Assembly (NCBI RefSeq): GCF_910592395.1
Contig: NC_088318.1
Span: forward strand, 8,370,349 to 8,434,348
Length of the DNA: 64,000 bases
Direction: 5' to 3'
From: Lineus longissimus
Taxonomy: Eukaryota; Nemertea; Pilidiophora; Heteronemertea; Lineidae
The position numbers and the translations under genes are program-made. The stretch's first letter is position 1; the number at the start of each line of letters is the position of its first letter. Positions 63,861 to 64,000 of this stretch are shown here, piece after piece. The notes under the pieces were generated by a model, which did no database searches, was not told the origin of the DNA, and worked only from the letters and a program-made list of their open reading frames with translations.

Positions 63861-64000
63861 TAAGTCGTGTTTTGACTAGGTGGCGCATTTTAAAAACAGC
63901 AGTGAGCACTGCATGTAACATGGTGGAGGCAGCGGAGATAATAACTGTGTCGAAAGTATTGTTATAGGGCCTTCCCTAGGCCATTGGGGTTAAATTTACA

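Overview
The window is animal nuclear DNA, most likely from a marine invertebrate. The evidence is a spliced gene with small exons and GT/AG borders, a THAP zinc-finger exon, a chromodomain Ty3/gypsy polyprotein, CR1/L2-like LINE tails, a tRNA-derived SINE and many MITEs. Nothing resembles an operon or a bacterial gene. Mollusc-like 'GCTCACCT ... AGGTGAGC' repeats suggest a lophotrochozoan, but this is from memory; amphioxus, hemichordate or echinoderm cannot be excluded.

Host coding content is sparse and mostly too finely split to appear as long ORFs. The main find is a minus-strand gene from about 28.7 kb down to at least 15.4 kb, possibly 13.4 kb. It has thirteen or more exons, mostly 45-90 nt, nearly all phase 1-1, so each joins the next through one split codon that is usually Ala or Gly. 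The peptides are Ser/Thr/Pro/Lys-rich and look disordered. Four exons (18.26, 18.63, 19.00 and 20.26 kb) are tandem duplicates. An RPA-like OB-fold plus zinc-ribbon reading region with frame breaks (12.73-13.46 kb) lies immediately downstream. Other coding remnants are a C2H2 zinc-finger pseudogene (19.2 kb), an endonuclease/exonuclease/phosphatase fragment (26.6 kb), a probable Mutator-like transposase N-terminal exon (41.2-41.6 kb) and a gypsy integrase fossil (6.6-7.3 kb).

Mobile DNA dominates. Layout: 0-5 kb, repeat family R-A and G-rich repeats; 5.3-6.25 kb, a MITE with 9-bp TSD; 8.4-9.26 kb, a Tc1/mariner-type MITE; 9.4-9.97 kb, a palindromic MITE carrying a nested insertion; 10.28-12.55 kb, a long-TIR element with 9-bp TSD; 13.9 and 28.9 kb, a 513-bp near-identical pair; 15.5 and 17.0 kb, two TTAA-flanked MITEs; 24.58-25.94 and 35.19-36.54 kb, two copies of a Kolobok-like TTAA element carrying a THAP exon; 21.2-24.1, 38.6-40.65, 43.2-44.6 and 59.8-60.9 kb, a modular family (here E) with hairpin ends; 30.66-34.7 kb, a broken chromodomain gypsy element; 34.75-35.06 and 48.03-48.56 kb, LINE 3-prime ends; 52.4-55.2 kb, a MITE cluster; 57.52-58.37 kb, a foldback element; 58.63-59.40 kb, an inverted repeat with a SINE in its loop; 62.7-63.86 kb, a tandem satellite.

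The least explained structures are the microexon gene, whose introns host E elements and one Kolobok-like copy, and the E family. E elements have 5' and 3' end signatures that change together between subfamilies. Their body is a ~302-bp module pairing a DR3 nuclear-receptor-like site with a CTCF-like core. All family assignments are read by eye, without database searches.
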